Source: Trichuris trichiura (Eukaryota > Nematoda > Enoplea > Trichinellida > Trichuridae). Taken from it: 64,000 nt of DNA. The notes under the pieces are model-generated. The model was not told where the DNA came from. It searched no databases and saw only the letters and a list, made by a program, of their open reading frames with translations. Shown piece after piece: positions 12,354-24,514 of this stretch. A program made the translations under genes and the position numbers. Within the stretch, counting starts at the first letter, position 1; each line of letters opens with the position of its first letter. Where the stretch lies: contig JBAJFE010000054.1 in assembly GCA_037903355.1 (NCBI GenBank), forward strand, positions 1 through 64,000, read 5' to 3'.

Positions 12354-14774
12354 GAAGAAAGCAAGGTAACGAGAATGAAAGGAGAGTGGGCTAGACAGAG
12401 CAGACGGAAAACTAATATTTAACTAAACAAGCAGTTACGCCAAAAGGAAATGTAAATTAAGGAAGGTTAGAGAAACAGAGAGGAGTGTATTAACGTTAGT
12501 ACGTTTCACCGTGGAAGAAACAAAGGGAACACACTTAGTAAATAAAATAATGGTTTTTCCAAATGGAGAAGGAAGGCAAGGACAGACAAGAAAGAATACT
12601 CAGAAATAGGGAAGCCTTGTCTTACAGAATCTTGCCCATTTGATAGAGCTTAAGAACATTAGAAACAATGTACACACGTTAATAAATTTAAATATGGATA
12701 TCCTGGGCTATTCACAGTGGTGGCGGTATGTAAATGCTTTGAAAACGAGTTCACGCATGCCGTTGCGAGGTGTTCTGTTTGTCAAAAAATGTATATTGCT
12801 ACAGCAAAATGGATAAGAGAAAGTGAAATAAAGCTTTCCTATTTTCACTTATTCACTTTTCTTTCTTGTTGTGTTTCCTTTCTTACTGGTGAAAACTGTT
12901 CATTTATTTTTTCAACGTAGTTTCTTTATTTTATTTATTTTTTCATTCCTTCTTGTTCTGTAATTTTATTTTTCTCCTGGTGTAAGTGCGCTTATTCATT
13001 GGATTGCGAAATTTATTTATGAAGAGAATCCCGTTAGAACTTTAAAAACTCAGAGCTCTGGGCTGATGAACTTTCATCCGTCGTCTACGGATGAACTACA
13101 GAAGTCTGACACTTTTAAGTCAAGAGAAATGTGATATTTTTTACTCCAGCCGCTGACGACGAATGAAGATCTATCGCCTGAAAGCTCTGGATTTTTAAAT
13201 GAAGTTTTAACGGGTTACTTTCCTTAAATAAGTACACTCCGTGAAAGTTTATGATCCCCTGAAGATATGTTAAGTGCTCAATGCGCTTAAATATTTATAC
13301 ACTACCCTTCTATCTGCCTCAGCTGGCCTATCCCATACGCGTCCTCACTGGTAGTTTCTTTTGAATCCCCTAAGATACAATTTAAATCCCCCTTTTGCTT
13401 TAATCAATCATTAATTTACGTTTGTATCTTTTAGCAGTTACTTTAGCTTAAAACACACCCTAAGTTACAGTCAGTTTAGATACTTCCGCGGAGATAGACA
13501 GAGGTGTCTTACTTTTACCAAAAGTGAACAGTGGCAAATCTATACAGTTCCTGAAAACAAATATACGTCCACTGAAGTATTCGCTTTACAGAGATATGGA
13601 ATTAAACTAAATGATTTGCGACGATGAATGTCGCACGGTCAATGGTGATTAAGCATCCAGCTTCAGGTCTGCCGTTGTCAAATTAGTTTAATGATATCTT
13701 GGAAAAGTCATTAATGTTAGGAGATATGGGCGCCTTTTCTAACTTGAACACGTTAGCTCACGTTTGACTGGTTTTCTTTATTGTCAAAAATGAGGATGCT
13801 TCTGAGGTGTAGCTGATCCTGTTGTCAGCGTCTTGACCCATTTTATTCGGTCAAAACAATGTAAATTTAATAATCTATTCATGAGCGGTTGCCTGTGTTT
13901 TCGCCTTTATAAGTCGTGGAAATAATGCCTAAATTACTTGTGTATTTGTAGCAAGGAACCGGGGAGTGATTCCGTGGTCTGCTATTGGTAAGCAGGGTTT
14001 AGCCGAGGTAGACAACGAAGCGAAAGCTGCCGATGTAAAGAGCATAAGACATTACCATGTCGCCTACATAGAAGCTAGCATCGAAAATAGGCATGGTTTG
14101 TCGCTGGTTGTGCGACCTGGTCTGACCACGCAGATGGAACTGTATAAGAAGGAGATTTCTTAGAATTACTGCGGTTGGTATCGGTAAAACGAACGAAGAT
14201 CTGCTGAACAGAGCGGCCGCATTTATACTTTGTGCTTTCACGTTTTTTAATAAAGACTGGCCAAGGCTTTTGTGCATTACAGCCGTAAGCATGTATTAAC
14301 CATAACTTTTTGTTAAAAATTATTTACTGCAGGAACGCATCTTTGATCACTTTTAGTCGCATGCCCTTGTGTGCTGCACCTGCGGCAAAATCAGTTACAG
14401 GAAATTTTGTTTTTGAATTTTTGTGGTGTCTGCATAAACTAACAGTTTTTTAATTCTTTAAACAGCTGCTTGTGTTCAATGCAAGGTTTCTTCCATTCTT
14501 TCGGATGAAATTAACAGTTATGAAGAAAATGCGTGAAGTCAAAGATAACAGCCATGGTTAAGGACTGAGTAATCACTTAGCGGAAAGAGAGAGGGTACTG
14601 ATGTAACTTAAGATAATCCCGCGCATTTGAAATTTCGCTTGTTCTCTTGTTAATGTACTATGTATTTTCGTGTGGTTCTAGTATTTTCGCCTTCTAATGC
14701 GCCTATTATTATAACAGTTTAATTAAGTCCGGTATAAAGAATTAGTTGAGCTAATTCTGAACAATGCACTCACG
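12354..14774. other. Gene-poor interval
   Basis: Apart from the foldback at 13030-13214, I see only short open frames without splice support. The sequence around 12820-13020 is T-rich. Confidence 0.45.
13030..13214. repeat. Imperfect foldback element
   Basis: The left arm begins CCCGTTAGAACTTTAAAAAC and contains AGAGCTCTGG and CATCCGTCGTC. The right arm mirrors it: GACGACGAATGAAG, then GAAAGCTCTGGATTTTTAAA, ending AAGTTTTAACGGG. The arms are diverged but can pair over most of their length. The GAAAGCTC and GACGACG motifs recur in the other foldbacks of this window. Confidence 0.5.
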
Positions 14775-14782
14775 CCCTAAGC

Positions 14783-15732
14783 CAGTAATTCCCAAATGGG
14801 GTCCCAGGGGCCCCTTGGGGGCCCTGGGAAGAATTGGGGGTTTAGGGGGTCCCTGGGAGCTTATGGGGGCTTCACGGGATCCCTGGTAGTCAGTGCCGCA
14901 GGACGAGAGCGATGTGCCGTTCAGGATAGTGAGGCGAGGCGACCTGAGATTACTTCTGACGACTATCGAGCTGGACGTGGATAAATTAGTAGCACTGTAC
15001 CAAACCCAGTCGTCACACTGAGGTAAGATCAAGCGACTGTTGTCTTGCACCGAGGAAATATTGAATTTAGATTCAGTTTTGCGCAGCCCTGAGAACAGCA
15101 TCGCAGCCTGACTTACATATTACGCTACTATTGCTAACAGCCCAAAAAATTAAGGAAGAAGAAACCCGGTGCGGCGCTTGTACTCTGAAGGCTCCCTGAC
15201 CTGCAATTAGCCGGCTTAAGTCCAGCAACACGAAAAGAACGCCTTCAGTGCCAACTAAAGAATTAAAGGCGTTAACGGCTTCGAATATCGTTAAGGAGCT
15301 TTCACCGTACATGGCAGCCGGCTTCCTTACTAACTATTTCGGTCTAGTGTAGAAAAAAAATTCAGCGTTGACTTCGCATCTCCAAATTTCCCAGCCATTG
15401 ATCGCACACTCATTCTTCACAGCGCAAACCATGGGGTCCTACTTGCGGCTGACAAGATCCGCAGGTTAACAAGGTTTTTAATGACGGCCCGGCTTAACTG
15501 TTTTTTCTTTGGCACACACGATAGGCAGCGAAGTCAATTCTGCATTCTGCAGCCTGTTTCAGGTGTTGAACTACTTGTACAAATTCACAACAACGTAACC
15601 ACAGTAGGCGCGCCTGAGGATAACAGAAGCAGGAGAATTACGTTGGGGAGAATGACAGGGGCCCTCAGCAAGTTGAAGGTCGCGAAAGGGGTCCCTGGCT
15701 TCAAAAAGGTTGGGAAACACTGCAAGCATTAA
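14783..15732 (+). mobile_element. hAT (ZBED type) internal-deletion derivative
   Basis: The left end CAGTAATTCCCAAATGGGG and the right end (in reverse complement CAGTGTTTCCCAACCTTTTT) are diverged copies of the terminal repeats found at the hAT elements at 26338-29068 and 49956-50441. G/C-rich subterminal runs (GGGGCCCC, GGGGGCCC) follow, as in the other copies. Near the left end only the very C-terminus of a ZBED-like transposase survives, so most of the coding region has been lost. The flanks (CCCTAAGC and CAAGCATT) are not a clean 8 bp duplication, so the insertion is old or the ends are slightly misplaced. Confidence 0.5.
14905..15021 (+). pseudogene. C-terminal remnant of ZBED-like hAT transposase
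   Basis: An open frame ending at TGA 15019-15021 contains RGDLRLLLTTIELDVDKLVA followed by LYQTQSSH. This is the conserved end of ZBED5/FAM200-type hAT transposases (pattern GDLRL-x-LT-x-IE-x-(N/D)-x-(D/E)KLV). The equivalent segment in the larger copy nearby lies near 28808-28896. It is only about 39 codons and has no start. Confidence 0.55.
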
Positions 15733-15740
15733 CCTACTCT

Positions 15741-17204
15741 TCAAAACGTCTTTATACAGTGTACTGGAAAAGCAGTCCTGCACTTCATTTAATAAGGTAG
15801 TGGATTTAAGTTAATTTAAAAATTGAATCCTCTTAACGGAAGTCTGCCTAGCACAGCGGTACTTAAATTGATGACTTCGCAAAACCAAAAAGCACTTTCT
15901 TTAAGATAAAACGCTCAAAGTTAACTGTTATCAGACACGGAGAACCGTTGCTTTTGCTTATGAAGATCGACCTGCCGCACTGCGATTTACTTGCAAAACA
16001 CGCAAGGATGGAGAACGAAAAATTTTTACGTCTACATTGGTAGATCACACAGTCGCACCACACTGAAGTTGCAGCAACTATCGCTCCAGCCAAAAATGCT
16101 CTCTCACCCAAACAAAGAAGCGCCCCCCACGTTGTGCTCATCTGTGCCCTTCTTCTCGCTGGAAAATAGGAATACTGGTTTTGCTCAGGCACGATAAGCT
16201 GTCATGTAGCGTGCATTTTCAAAGGGGACTCCCAGGGAGACCGATTAGCTTGCTACAGGGAAGGAAAAAGTTAGCTGTAGAGATTCTTCTATGGGAAGGA
16301 GTGGCAACGTTGTCATTTCATCAAACGGAGAAACTGCGGTTCTCTACAGATTGTTGCAGAATATACTTAGATCTGTCTTGAATTCAAGATGCTACTTTAA
16401 ATCTTTCATGGATTTTAGCTGATAATCGCTTAGTCTGTGAGTAACAAAAATAGTCATTTCAAATCTCTGTGCCAATAAAAGTCTGCTTACTATTAATAAT
16501 AAATAAAATCCCCAATCATCAAAATCCCCGAATACGTCATTTTGATGTCAAGGATACGTTGTAATAGAGTAAAATTAAATTTTGCCATACGCCAAAGGGT
16601 AACTTGTTTACAAGTATTCTTTTTAATGTTACCAGTTCCTGTCTCTCAGCGATGTCACAGTTACATGCTACAAAAGTGAAAAGTGAAACGGCCATTCTAG
16701 TTGTTGGATTGCGGTGCTCAGAACGGTGTGGTCTATTCGCAGTAAACGGCGGATGCAAGAAAAGACTTACAGGTAGCTCTCGTATAACACGTGTTCGTAT
16801 AAAGCGTTTTCGCTCACAAGGAAATTTTGAAATCGTAGCACTTTCTCATATAACGCGATTCTCATTCTGTTTTTTCTCATACGGAATTTTACCGTCCGGA
16901 AAGCGCGGGCGTATGGCAAAGTTTCCCTGTATCTTCATCCGTAGGGAGTAAACACTAGTCACGTTTTCGTATTGTGCCTGTTGCTCAGGCAAGGGCAAGC
17001 AAAGCATCATTCATTTCATAAATTATAACCTGAATATAAGCATTAACTGCATCGTAGAAGCCTGGAATGACGTATTGCAATAAAGAATGCATCGTATTTG
17101 GCGAAAACGCATCTCAGATTCGACCTGCGCTTTTACAGACTTTGTGCCTTATCTTGAAGTATGCAAAATTACTGAAAGCTGCGCCAAGTTGGCAAACAGT
17201 ATTA

Positions 17205-17205
<1 letters not shown>
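15741..17205. other. Gene-poor interval
   Basis: Several overlapping open frames of 60-115 codons occur on both strands, but none has splice signals or a recognisable domain. A stretch near 16770-16870 with repeated TCGTATAA and CATATAACGCG looks transposon-derived. Confidence 0.4.

Positions 17206-17297
<92 letters not shown>
17206..17297. repeat. ATT trinucleotide microsatellite, about 30 units
   Basis: An uninterrupted run of ATT of about 92 bases ends in an AATATTAATATT tail. It creates artificial poly-Leu, poly-Tyr, poly-Ile and poly-Asn frames on both strands; these are not genes. Confidence 0.98.
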
Positions 17298-17298
<1 letters not shown>

Positions 17299-17778
17299 AT
17301 TAATATTTTGCATGCCCCACAGAAGAAACAAAAACTTGCAATCGTGTGCCGCACTAACTGTAAGTTTTGACTTGTGCAAGGGTCAGTTGTCTCGCAGAAG
17401 CAGAATTTCATGTTCGAACTTCGACATTTTTCCTTAGTCATTTCAGAAATTTGAAAAAGCAAGTTAGTACAGGTACGCATCGTTTTACGAAGGTTGATAC
17501 GTCTGGAAAATTTGTTTGTTAAGAGAAACCTTCGTAAACTGAGAAGGGAGCTCATTTATCTAACGTGCCAGACGAGTTTGTGCATACAAAGTTTGGAAGA
17601 AAACCATTCAACAGCGCCGCTGACGCAAAATGAGATACAATATCAAGAAACGTCCCATAGACATACTGAGAACCGCGAGAATTTTGAAAGAAGAGCCACA
17701 TGTAAAGTGGAAATACCGTAATTGCAATGTTGTTCCAGTTTTGAACACGGGGTGTTTCTTAACGGGGCAATGGATTTT

Positions 17779-17967
17779 CATCTCTACTTCATACGGTATG
17801 TATTTTTGCCCGTTGATGGGTTCTGAAATTAAACCGAAGCAAATGCCCTACCAACGGATGGATGAGCAATTAGGCAAATGCCCTACCAACGTTGGTAGGG
17901 CATTTGCTTCGGTTTAATTTCAGAACCCATCAACGGGCAAAAATACATACCGTATGAAGTAGAGATG
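17779..17967. repeat. Perfect 78 bp foldback with 33 bp loop
   Basis: The left arm 17779-17856 (starts CATCTCTACTTCATACGG) and right arm 17890-17967 (ends CCGTATGAAGTAGAGATG) are exact reverse complements. The loop 17857-17889 carries another copy of GCAAATGCCCTACCAA, which also occurs in the left arm. The right end is followed by TTGTTCCAGTT, and the same ATGTTGTTCCAGTT lies at 17727-17740, about 40 bases before the left arm. A diverged piece of the arm and loop recurs at 43771-43835, so this is a dispersed family. Perfect arms suggest recent formation or gene conversion. Confidence 0.9.
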
Positions 17968-19444
17968 TTGTTCCAGTTATTATAATTTGGAAGATAACGA
18001 ACTAATGACTGTTACCGCAAGTGCTCTGCAGCTCTGCCCAGCTCAGCTAGGGCTCTGCAGAAATTTTATTTGTTGGTACGACGTCGCAGAGCCATCAGTA
18101 CAGATGATTAGCTAATTGCTGCTTGCTTGGCGTACAAAGTTGTAACTGGTCGTCCGCTCTGATCGAAGATGATCGCTTGAAAAGAGTATCATGGATATTA
18201 CAGAAGCTATTGTGTTCTCTCCCCTTTCCTCGAAACGGTGAATAACGTCCTCGCAGATCCTTCGTAAAGCGAATACGGCTATAAATCCAGCTTCTTCGTA
18301 ACGTTAAAAGTTTGTAACGCATGGCACACCTATGATATTGGCCTTTGGTACTGTTCGCTTTCAAGCAGTCGAGTGTTAAAATTCTTTTGACATCCTAGAA
18401 AATTGAGGCTAAAATATTTCTGGCTCAGGCTTCTCTACACTACTTGTCTTGGAACTCCTTAATACTCCGCCGCTGTTTCCTTCTTGGGATTTCGCCTCGT
18501 GGTGGTGAATTCACAATTCATCACTAACCACAGAGTGCTGTAGGAAATAGGTTTTATTATCAACCACGTTCTGCATATTATCTAAAACTAATAGCTGATA
18601 AATTCATGGACATCCTTCATGGAGTTAGAAATGAGCCTTCACCAAAAGGGTGTGGAAGCCTTCATTTGAATTTTTATACTTATACGTTTTTCTGGAGAAA
18701 AGTCTTTCCTTTTCAATTACAAAGCGTTTTGCCAATAGTCTGCATCCCAAACTCAGTTCATTCTTTTAAATATTTAACGGATTTACCATCTTTCCTGAGC
18801 TTTGACATAATCATCGTTCATGCCCACCACTATAGGACAATTTTCAAAATGAAAATGAATCAGAAAAATCAATAAAAGGCGCACGAAAGCCGGTCTGCAC
18901 TTTACAGTAGTAGCACTGCGAAATGCAATATAAAATGCATGGAATCACTGTTTCTGTAGGTCATTAATGCTCAGGAGTAAGAATAGTCAGTGAACGCAAA
19001 AGTAGATGACAGACACACATTTCAATGCTCTTCTCTAATGCAAATATTTTATTACTTTAGAGTGTCAACGGAAGGTACCCACAGAACAAGGAAAAAGAAA
19101 TTGTTAGATGGATATTGAAAGGAGCGGGTGACTAATACGTACTCAGAATTCTTTTAAACAAACTTTGCTTCCAACGCTACAAAGGAAGTATATGCTTTGC
19201 TTCGCACTACGACAGGGTCAGGCTAAAAGCCCTGAATGCAGATTAATGAGTAGTGGTCCCATTTCTCTCAATTTGTTAATAAGATTCGTTAGGCTGCTTC
19301 TTTTTGCGCGCGCTGTTAGTTAAGACAAGCTGAACTAGGTTTTAAATGGATTGCATTTATCAGCATTTCTATTTGCTGCTTTTTCAGCAGCCGCCAAAGC
19401 GGAAGCAAAGGCTAAAAGTCTTTTATCGTAACACGGTTTTACTA
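17968..19444. other. Gene-poor interval downstream of the GPCR
   Basis: A GCTCTGCAG-rich patch near 18020-18060 may be a repeat remnant. No gene supported. Confidence 0.4.
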
Positions 19445-20458
19445 TTATGTAACATCAATTTTCATAACAGCAGATACCTGGATAGACACTTTGGTGTTCT
19501 TCAGGGAGCTACTCGAATTACATTGCAGTTCATTTGTGTAAAACTTTTTGTAATCTACCGAAGGTTGCTTGTGCAGTTTTCTCTTGTAGCCGTACGTGTG
19601 ACAGGCGCAGAGGCTGCTGTAAATCACTGAAAGGCAGCTGTTGACAAGCATGAACCATCGATTCATGGTAAAGAGTGGTATCATAACAGAGGTGACCCAA
19701 ACAGTACACAGGCCGGCAGTCATGGTTATCGCTTCGATCGACAGCTGTGTCTCTGAGGCTAACCTTCTTCTTTGACTTTGTCGAGTTTTATGAGAGAACT
19801 TTCTATTTGCCATCTTCAACTGGAAGAACACTTTCGTGTAAATTATTATTAGAGTAACTAATGCCAGCACGTTTATGATTACTTCAGCAGCTACTATCCA
19901 TACGTTGCATTTGTAAGTTAAAGGATACCCCCAAGTGTAGTAACGGTAAAGAAATTTAAACTGACACTGAGGCAGCCAGTGAACAGCAGATACCAAGGCA
20001 CCAAATATCCATCCAATTGAAATAAAAATCACGGTGTTGCTTGCAGAGAACATAGTCTTGTACCTGTTTAGCTGGCACACACCGAAGTAACGGTTCACTG
20101 CTATAAGCACTACGTGAAACAATCCAGAAAAGTAAGCAAACTGCCTAAGAAATCCAACAAAGCGCTCGCCAAGTTTTCCGTATATATGTCTTTGAAAAAA
20201 TACAACTGGAACACAATAGCTAACGTAAATGGCCAAAATTATAAGATCACAAGTGCATCGGGATATGACCATGCCGTAATACGGAAACGTCAAATTCCAA
20301 GACGCCTTTTTCTTCTTCAGTAAAAAGTATAAACACAACAAGTTCAAAATAATGCCTGGAAAACTCGCAAGAAGCAATACGCTACCACCAACCAGTTTAT
20401 CCTGCGGTGACACAATAAAACTGGACTCGTTTCGTCCTGAAGAGGAGTCATTGTACAT
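19445..20458 (-). CDS. Seven-transmembrane serpentine receptor, Srx/rhodopsin-like
   Basis: An unbroken 337-codon frame. The N-terminus carries two N-glycosylation sequons (N3-D-S, N10-E-S). Seven hydrophobic segments follow at about 22-46, 58-82, 99-121, 141-161, 185-209, 240-262 and 266-286. At the end of the third is NRYFGVC (residues 122-128), in the place of the DRY motif; NRY-type variants are common in nematode chemoreceptor families such as Srx. The third cytoplasmic loop is basic (RKFSHKTRQSQRRRLAS), as expected for G-protein coupling. The C-tail of about 50 residues is Ser-rich. It probably acts at the plasma membrane of a neuron or epithelial cell; the ligand cannot be inferred. 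No introns are needed. There is no clear TATA or polyadenylation signal beside it, and the nearest genes are several kb away. It could equally be a divergent peptide or amine receptor. Confidence 0.85.
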   Translation of the reverse strand: MYNDSSSGRNESSFIVSPQDKLVGGSVLLLASFPGIILNLLCLYFLLKKKKASWNLTFPYYGMVISRCTCDLIILAIYVSYCVPVVFFQRHIYGKLGERFVGFLRQFAYFSGLFHVVLIAVNRYFGVCQLNRYKTMFSASNTVIFISIGWIFGALVSAVHWLPQCQFKFLYRYYTWGYPLTYKCNVWIVAAEVIINVLALVTLIIIYTKVFFQLKMANRKFSHKTRQSQRRRLASETQLSIEAITMTAGLCTVWVTSVMIPLFTMNRWFMLVNSCLSVIYSSLCACHTYGYKRKLHKQPSVDYKKFYTNELQCNSSSSLKNTKVSIQVSAVMKIDVT

Positions 20459-22210
20459 TAGGAATACGAGGAAATGATCTCCAGGGGAACATTTGGAAGA
20501 AAGCTATGCCTTCTTCATTAACGATGCCCAGAATCGTATGAGCTGAAAATGGAGGCTATTAGGCCTAAGGTGAACATTGAATGACAAATGGACCAATGGA
20601 AGAGGGCCGTTGTTTACTAATTGCTGGCACTGAGCTGAGTTTCGACGAAAGATAGCGCATTGAGGAGACGTTCTGTTCAGGTAGTTTTAGCGCATAAATT
20701 AAACGCCACAGGAAAAGGGCAAATTTACAGTGCTGAAGAAAGGTGAAAACACTCATGCTTACACAATCAAAGTAGAAATCCTTGCGGTATTGAAGCTCAA
20801 TAGCGAAGCGAAAAATGCTTTAGTGATCCGTTAGCTGAAGCTGCTTCCTTCGGCTCTACGATATAATATGACTACATTAGCAAGGATTTCCTTCATAGCT
20901 ATTCCTCAATGATTTCAGTTTTTTTTGAGACCAATGACTTTTTTGCTGTAAACCTTACAGTCACGTTAATTCTAGCTAACGTGAAGATGCGAAGCTCAAA
21001 GAATACATGACGCCATGTGAGTAGGGTAGAGTAAAGTTTCACTGTGATAAACTGTAGAAGTGGGATAACAGGAAAAGTGGGAGTAATAAATCGGTTCATA
21101 CTTTATTCTTCGAAATGATTAAAGTAGTCACGCGCTGTCGAATCTATACTGTCAAAAAGCCGTTCAGTATAGACTGCTGTTCTGTGTGCATGGAACAATC
21201 GATGAAATTATTAAAACAGCTTATTTATTCACACATTTGAGTAGCTTTTGTTCATAGACGTTTCTACTGAATTTCAAGACAATGATTGGCTGAAGACAAG
21301 GCGAAAAGCAGTTGGCGTTCGATTTAATCGCGTAGGCAGTAACTGAAACAGGTAATATTTCAATAGAAGTCAGATATTATGCATCAGTTACGTGAGTAGT
21401 CACACTAGTAAAATTTTGATCGAAACTTAGACGGCTTAACCCTTCTTGTTAGTTTTCCAAAAAAGACTGCGGGCGATGCTTTTCTGCAACAGCCTCAACC
21501 CGATGGAAGATGAGAACAAAATTTTCAAGTTCAAAATTCCGTGATTAAGGTTATGCACATGCAGTGGGCTAACTTTGAGCATTGCGTTGAAAGCTGCCAA
21601 TAAAAGAGTGCCATAGCCAAACTTATTAGGCACTAAAAAATTATTGTAGTGTTCAGTTCGAAAAACCACCATGATTGCATACCCACTGTGAAAATTAACA
21701 GAAGCTTTCTAACAGCCCTTTTTAGTAATGGCATTCGTCGAAACGAATGGCAAGGAAAAGCAAACTGAAGCCTAATCGGCATTATCATTCGAAAAATAGG
21801 GGCATTACCAGCATTTACAAGGCAGCGAATCATAGTTTTCTTGAAAATTTTCTGCTCAAGCTACTTTTTCACATGCGAATTGCTGATGAATGCAACAATT
21901 CTTTCCACTTTATTAATATTAATGGCATAGAGCTCAGAGGGGTACTTTAATGAAAGAGAGCAGCGATGGGAGGTCTGCATGACTTACACGTTATGAAAAG
22001 TTCCATCTTTAATTACATTCGTTAACATTAGCTGAGTATCTCAACAGAACAATAATACTATCGCTCACAAAATGACTTCCGTTTAAAATGCAACAACATA
22101 AGGAAGAATATAAACCTACAGGAATAACTTCACCAATATTCATTGGCAAATTGAGAACTACTGTCACTGCAAGCTGCTTGATTCTCGCTCAACCATTAAA
22201 AAAAATCAAA

Positions 22211-22371
22211 TTAGCCAGACAATTTTTCTTGACAGCCAAATAGCAGAATGAATTGCGAAGAACTTCCTGCGGATAAAAAATCACAACTCTTCAGGTTCTC
22301 AGAGTCGACATTGTTGCAACTTGACAATGACAAGGTGAACTCGCCAATCACCATTAATCCAACTGCCCACG
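22211..22371 (-). CDS. Possible terminal exon of an unknown gene
   Basis: On the minus strand a GTGACTCCAG acceptor at 22372 opens, after two bases, a 52-codon frame containing GEFTLSLSSCNNVDSENLKS and ending CQEKLSG before a stop. Its phase would match the donor of the exon candidate at 24383-24514, 2 kb upstream in the same orientation. That match has a one in three chance of being accidental. It has three cysteines and no recognisable domain. Confidence 0.2.
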
Positions 22372-24382
22372 CTGGAGTCACAAACACATGATGAAAAGAT
22401 ACACATGGAAAGGAAGTTATACTGGCCAAAAACAATGCCAAATTTTAGAAAGAAAGCAATACCTCATTGTTATACTCAACAAAGGCATAACCATTGTCAA
22501 CAGCAAATCAAGCAGAACACCTGCAAGAGTGTAACGTAAAGAATACAATTGCCAAAATGCTGTAGCATGTGGTTAGCGTGTGCGCTTGAACTCCTACCGG
22601 TGAAGCCGTCAGGAAAAACTGACGCTTTCATTTTCCAGCATACATTGTCACACAGTGCGGTGTGAGGAGCAGGTTTGAACATATTTTTTGCTTTCATCGT
22701 TCTTGACGACTAGCAATACCTGATAAAATAAGAATTTTGGTGCCCTCGACCTTCGGGATTCGTGTGACCCAGAAAGATGGGGATGTGAAAAGTATTATTT
22801 TATCAGCGCTCATCAGTCGTCAAGAGGGGCAAATCATTGGAGAAGAACGCTGCGAAATAAGAATTATTCAAAAGCATTTCACTTCTGGAAATGTAGGAAA
22901 TTCTTTCTTCAGGAAATGTAAAATTTCGTTGACAATTATAACAAGGGCTCGCTAAGTTTAAAACGTCAAGTTTCTAGAACTTGGCAAAAAGCTTTTGTTT
23001 AATAGTACGCAATGATGGCAAAACACATTTGAAGGCTGGGTTTCTGGTAACTGATACAAACGCTCCCAAAAGGAATATCACATTTTGGACTATTTAAAAA
23101 CATGAAAGTATAATAACAGATTCGAAGCCTTCAAGACCTCCGGGGGACCTGTTCATCGGAGAAAGGTTAACAGATGCACTATAGAAGAGAAATTCAAAAG
23201 TTGTACACGTCATAAGCTTCGTTCGCTCAAGACGAGACCTGGCTGCCCCAAAAAACTTGAATCCTTTATTATACTTTCATTTCTATAAACAGGTCAAACA
23301 GCGACATTTCTTCTGGCAGAAAATGTTGAATTTTGAATCTTCCGTACTTTGAAACAAACGTTAGAGCAAAGCCTTACTCCTCATCAATAGCTTAAAAATT
23401 CTTAGACAATGCCTGATTTACTAGCTTTCTAAACAATCCAAAGAGTCGCTGTGCAAAGAGCGATGCTTAAGCGATGCAATAACAGCACTGATGCTTAAGC
23501 GATGCAATTACGCTAAAAAGAGTAATACACTACAGGAAAACAAGTTTCTAGACACTGGATGTCATTTAACGCGGAAGTGAATTTTCATGACGTTCTTTAA
23601 TCATGGTCTTTTCCCAAAGCCGTTGACGTCAGTAATAAAACTACTCAAATATCTTATCAACGAATGGAAGGGCAAATTGTTAGAGAAAATATCTTTAGAA
23701 CTACGTCCTCTAATAACTTTCTCAACCATTCACTGATGGGACGTTTGCATAGTTGAGTTACATTCGCCAATGACAAAGGGAAAAACGCATCATAAAGAAA
23801 GCCAGTTGACGAAAGCTGAGAACTTTAACTCTAAAAGAAAATTTACTAGCAGTTGAATTAAAATGGTTTATGAAGAAATGCGTTTACATAAAGCCAGCAC
23901 GAATTACGATTCTTTGACGTAATAATAGCGCAGAGACCACATCGTTTAGTACTCTCCTCAATTTAAAGTTTATTTTTTACTGGCTTCGCACACGAGCTAT
24001 AAATATGCTCCTGGGTCAGCCATGCAGCACTGTAGCTTGTTGTGACACCGCGTAGCGGCAGCAAACTAAAATGCAGTTCGGAGAGGTACGCACGTGTTTG
24101 AAATTTTTAATAGATAAATGTCAATTGCTAGAATTTTGTAAGGCTTCACGAGCAAATACAGGTGTCCTCGCTTGCTGCAAAGAAATACGTCATGCGATAA
24201 AGAGAATCACACTGTAACAGCTTGAAATAGTCATGAAAAATCTTTACCACCTACAGACCAGTTATTCGCAAGGAGCTAACGGAAAGGATAAGATTTTTTG
24301 AAACGCCTTTTAGTGGTAGTGATAGAGCAGGAAGACCTTGAGGAGTGTGCATGGGGGAGAACTGACAACAGAAGCAGCTCAC

Positions 24383-24514
24383 CTGTCTCCCAATCATTTG
24401 AGACCCAGTACTTCCATATTCTTATGTCTACTTCCTTCCTCTTTTTCATTCCATTTTCAGAGTAATACTTGCCGTTGCTAGAATCGTTGATATGGGCCAC
24501 CAGGTAGCGTTGTC
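24383..24514 (-). CDS. Possible internal exon, phase 1-1, unknown gene
   Basis: A 132 nt stretch on the minus strand lies between CTTGCTAATGGCAG and GAGACAG/GTGAGC, a good donor. It encodes about 44 residues (RYLVAHINDSSNGKYYSENG, then a basic stretch, then RIWKYWVSNDWETG). The aromatic-rich composition looks coding. Alternatively ATG at 24519-24521 could start it. An acceptor-donor pair also exists on the opposite strand over 24472-24521, so strand assignment is not secure. Confidence 0.3.

Noticed and set aside
16770..16880. TCGTATAACACG / CATATAACGCG-rich stretch
   Set aside because: Looks like the end of a DNA transposon, but no matching second end or target duplication was found.
17067..17555. 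Frames with long poly-Leu, poly-Tyr, poly-Asn and poly-Ile
   Set aside because: Produced by the ATT microsatellite; no splice or coding support.
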